Source: Magnetospirillum sp. UT-4 (GTDB lineage: Bacteria; Pseudomonadota; Alphaproteobacteria; Rhodospirillales; Magnetospirillaceae). Taken from it: a stretch of DNA of 39,122 bases. A model generated the notes under the pieces. It was not told the DNA's origin. It saw only the letters and a program-made list of their open reading frames with translations, and searched no databases. A program made the translations under genes and the position numbers. Position 1 is the first letter of the stretch; each line of letters starts with the position of its first letter. The stretch lies in assembly GCF_902729435.1 (NCBI RefSeq), contig NZ_CACVCG010000053.1, positions 1 through 39,122 on the forward strand, given 5' to 3'. Positions 39,121 through 39,122 of this stretch are shown here, piece after piece.

Positions 39121-39122
39121 GG

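Overview
The window is GC-rich (clearly above 60%) alphaproteobacterial DNA, most likely from a Magnetospirillum-like member of the Rhodospirillales. That placement is an inference from the mreBCD-mrdA-rodA shape operon, the type II TrpB, the FlaF-like protein, and the dispersed palindromic repeats. It rests on family recognition, not on a database search.

Left flank (1-13.7 kb): ordinary chromosome. It holds a small ribbon-helix-helix protein, class II fumarase, a FlaF-like/DUF2934 protein, rodA-mrdA-mreD-mreC-mreB (all minus strand), leuA, four small plus-strand genes (helical-repeat protein, tyrosine-phosphatase-like protein, NUDIX, DUF1059), a repeat element, a TrpB2 gene and tRNA-Lys(CTT) with a strong terminator.

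Centre (13.9-29.8 kb): a (per)chlorate-respiration block. Reading leftwards from 29.8 kb it encodes MoaA, then PcrA-PcrB-PcrC-PcrD, a tetraheme NapC/NirT quinol dehydrogenase (PcrQ) and chlorite dismutase (Cld). Together these cover molybdenum-cofactor supply, electron transfer from quinol through PcrQ and PcrC, reduction of perchlorate/chlorate to chlorite by PcrAB, and splitting of chlorite to chloride and O2. Facing it from the left are a histidine kinase, a divergently transcribed sigma-54 response regulator, and a second, paralogous A-B-D set (molybdopterin subunit, four-cluster Fe-S subunit, TorD-like chaperone) with no cytochrome gene of its own. The two reductase operons converge on cld.

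Regulation: a 15-bp perfect palindrome (TGAACGAAACGTTCA) lies upstream of both reductase operons, and nowhere else that I found. At pcrA it is centred about 154 bp upstream of the start predicted from a perfect sigma-54 -24/-12 promoter. This suggests one regulon run by the embedded two-component pair. The block lies between tRNA-Lys with its terminator on the left and a similar terminator hairpin on the right, which suggests a genomic island.

Right flank (30-39.1 kb): chromosome again. It holds a DbpA-type DEAD-box helicase, a triple-PAS GGDEF-EAL protein, a receiver protein with a C-terminal zinc ribbon, a hemerythrin-like protein lacking one usual iron ligand, an SDR oxidoreductase overlapping sppA, an orphan HigA-type antitoxin and a rhodanese. 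The last 430 bases are non-coding and carry palindromic repeats. A 20-bp sequence at the left edge recurs inverted near the right edge.
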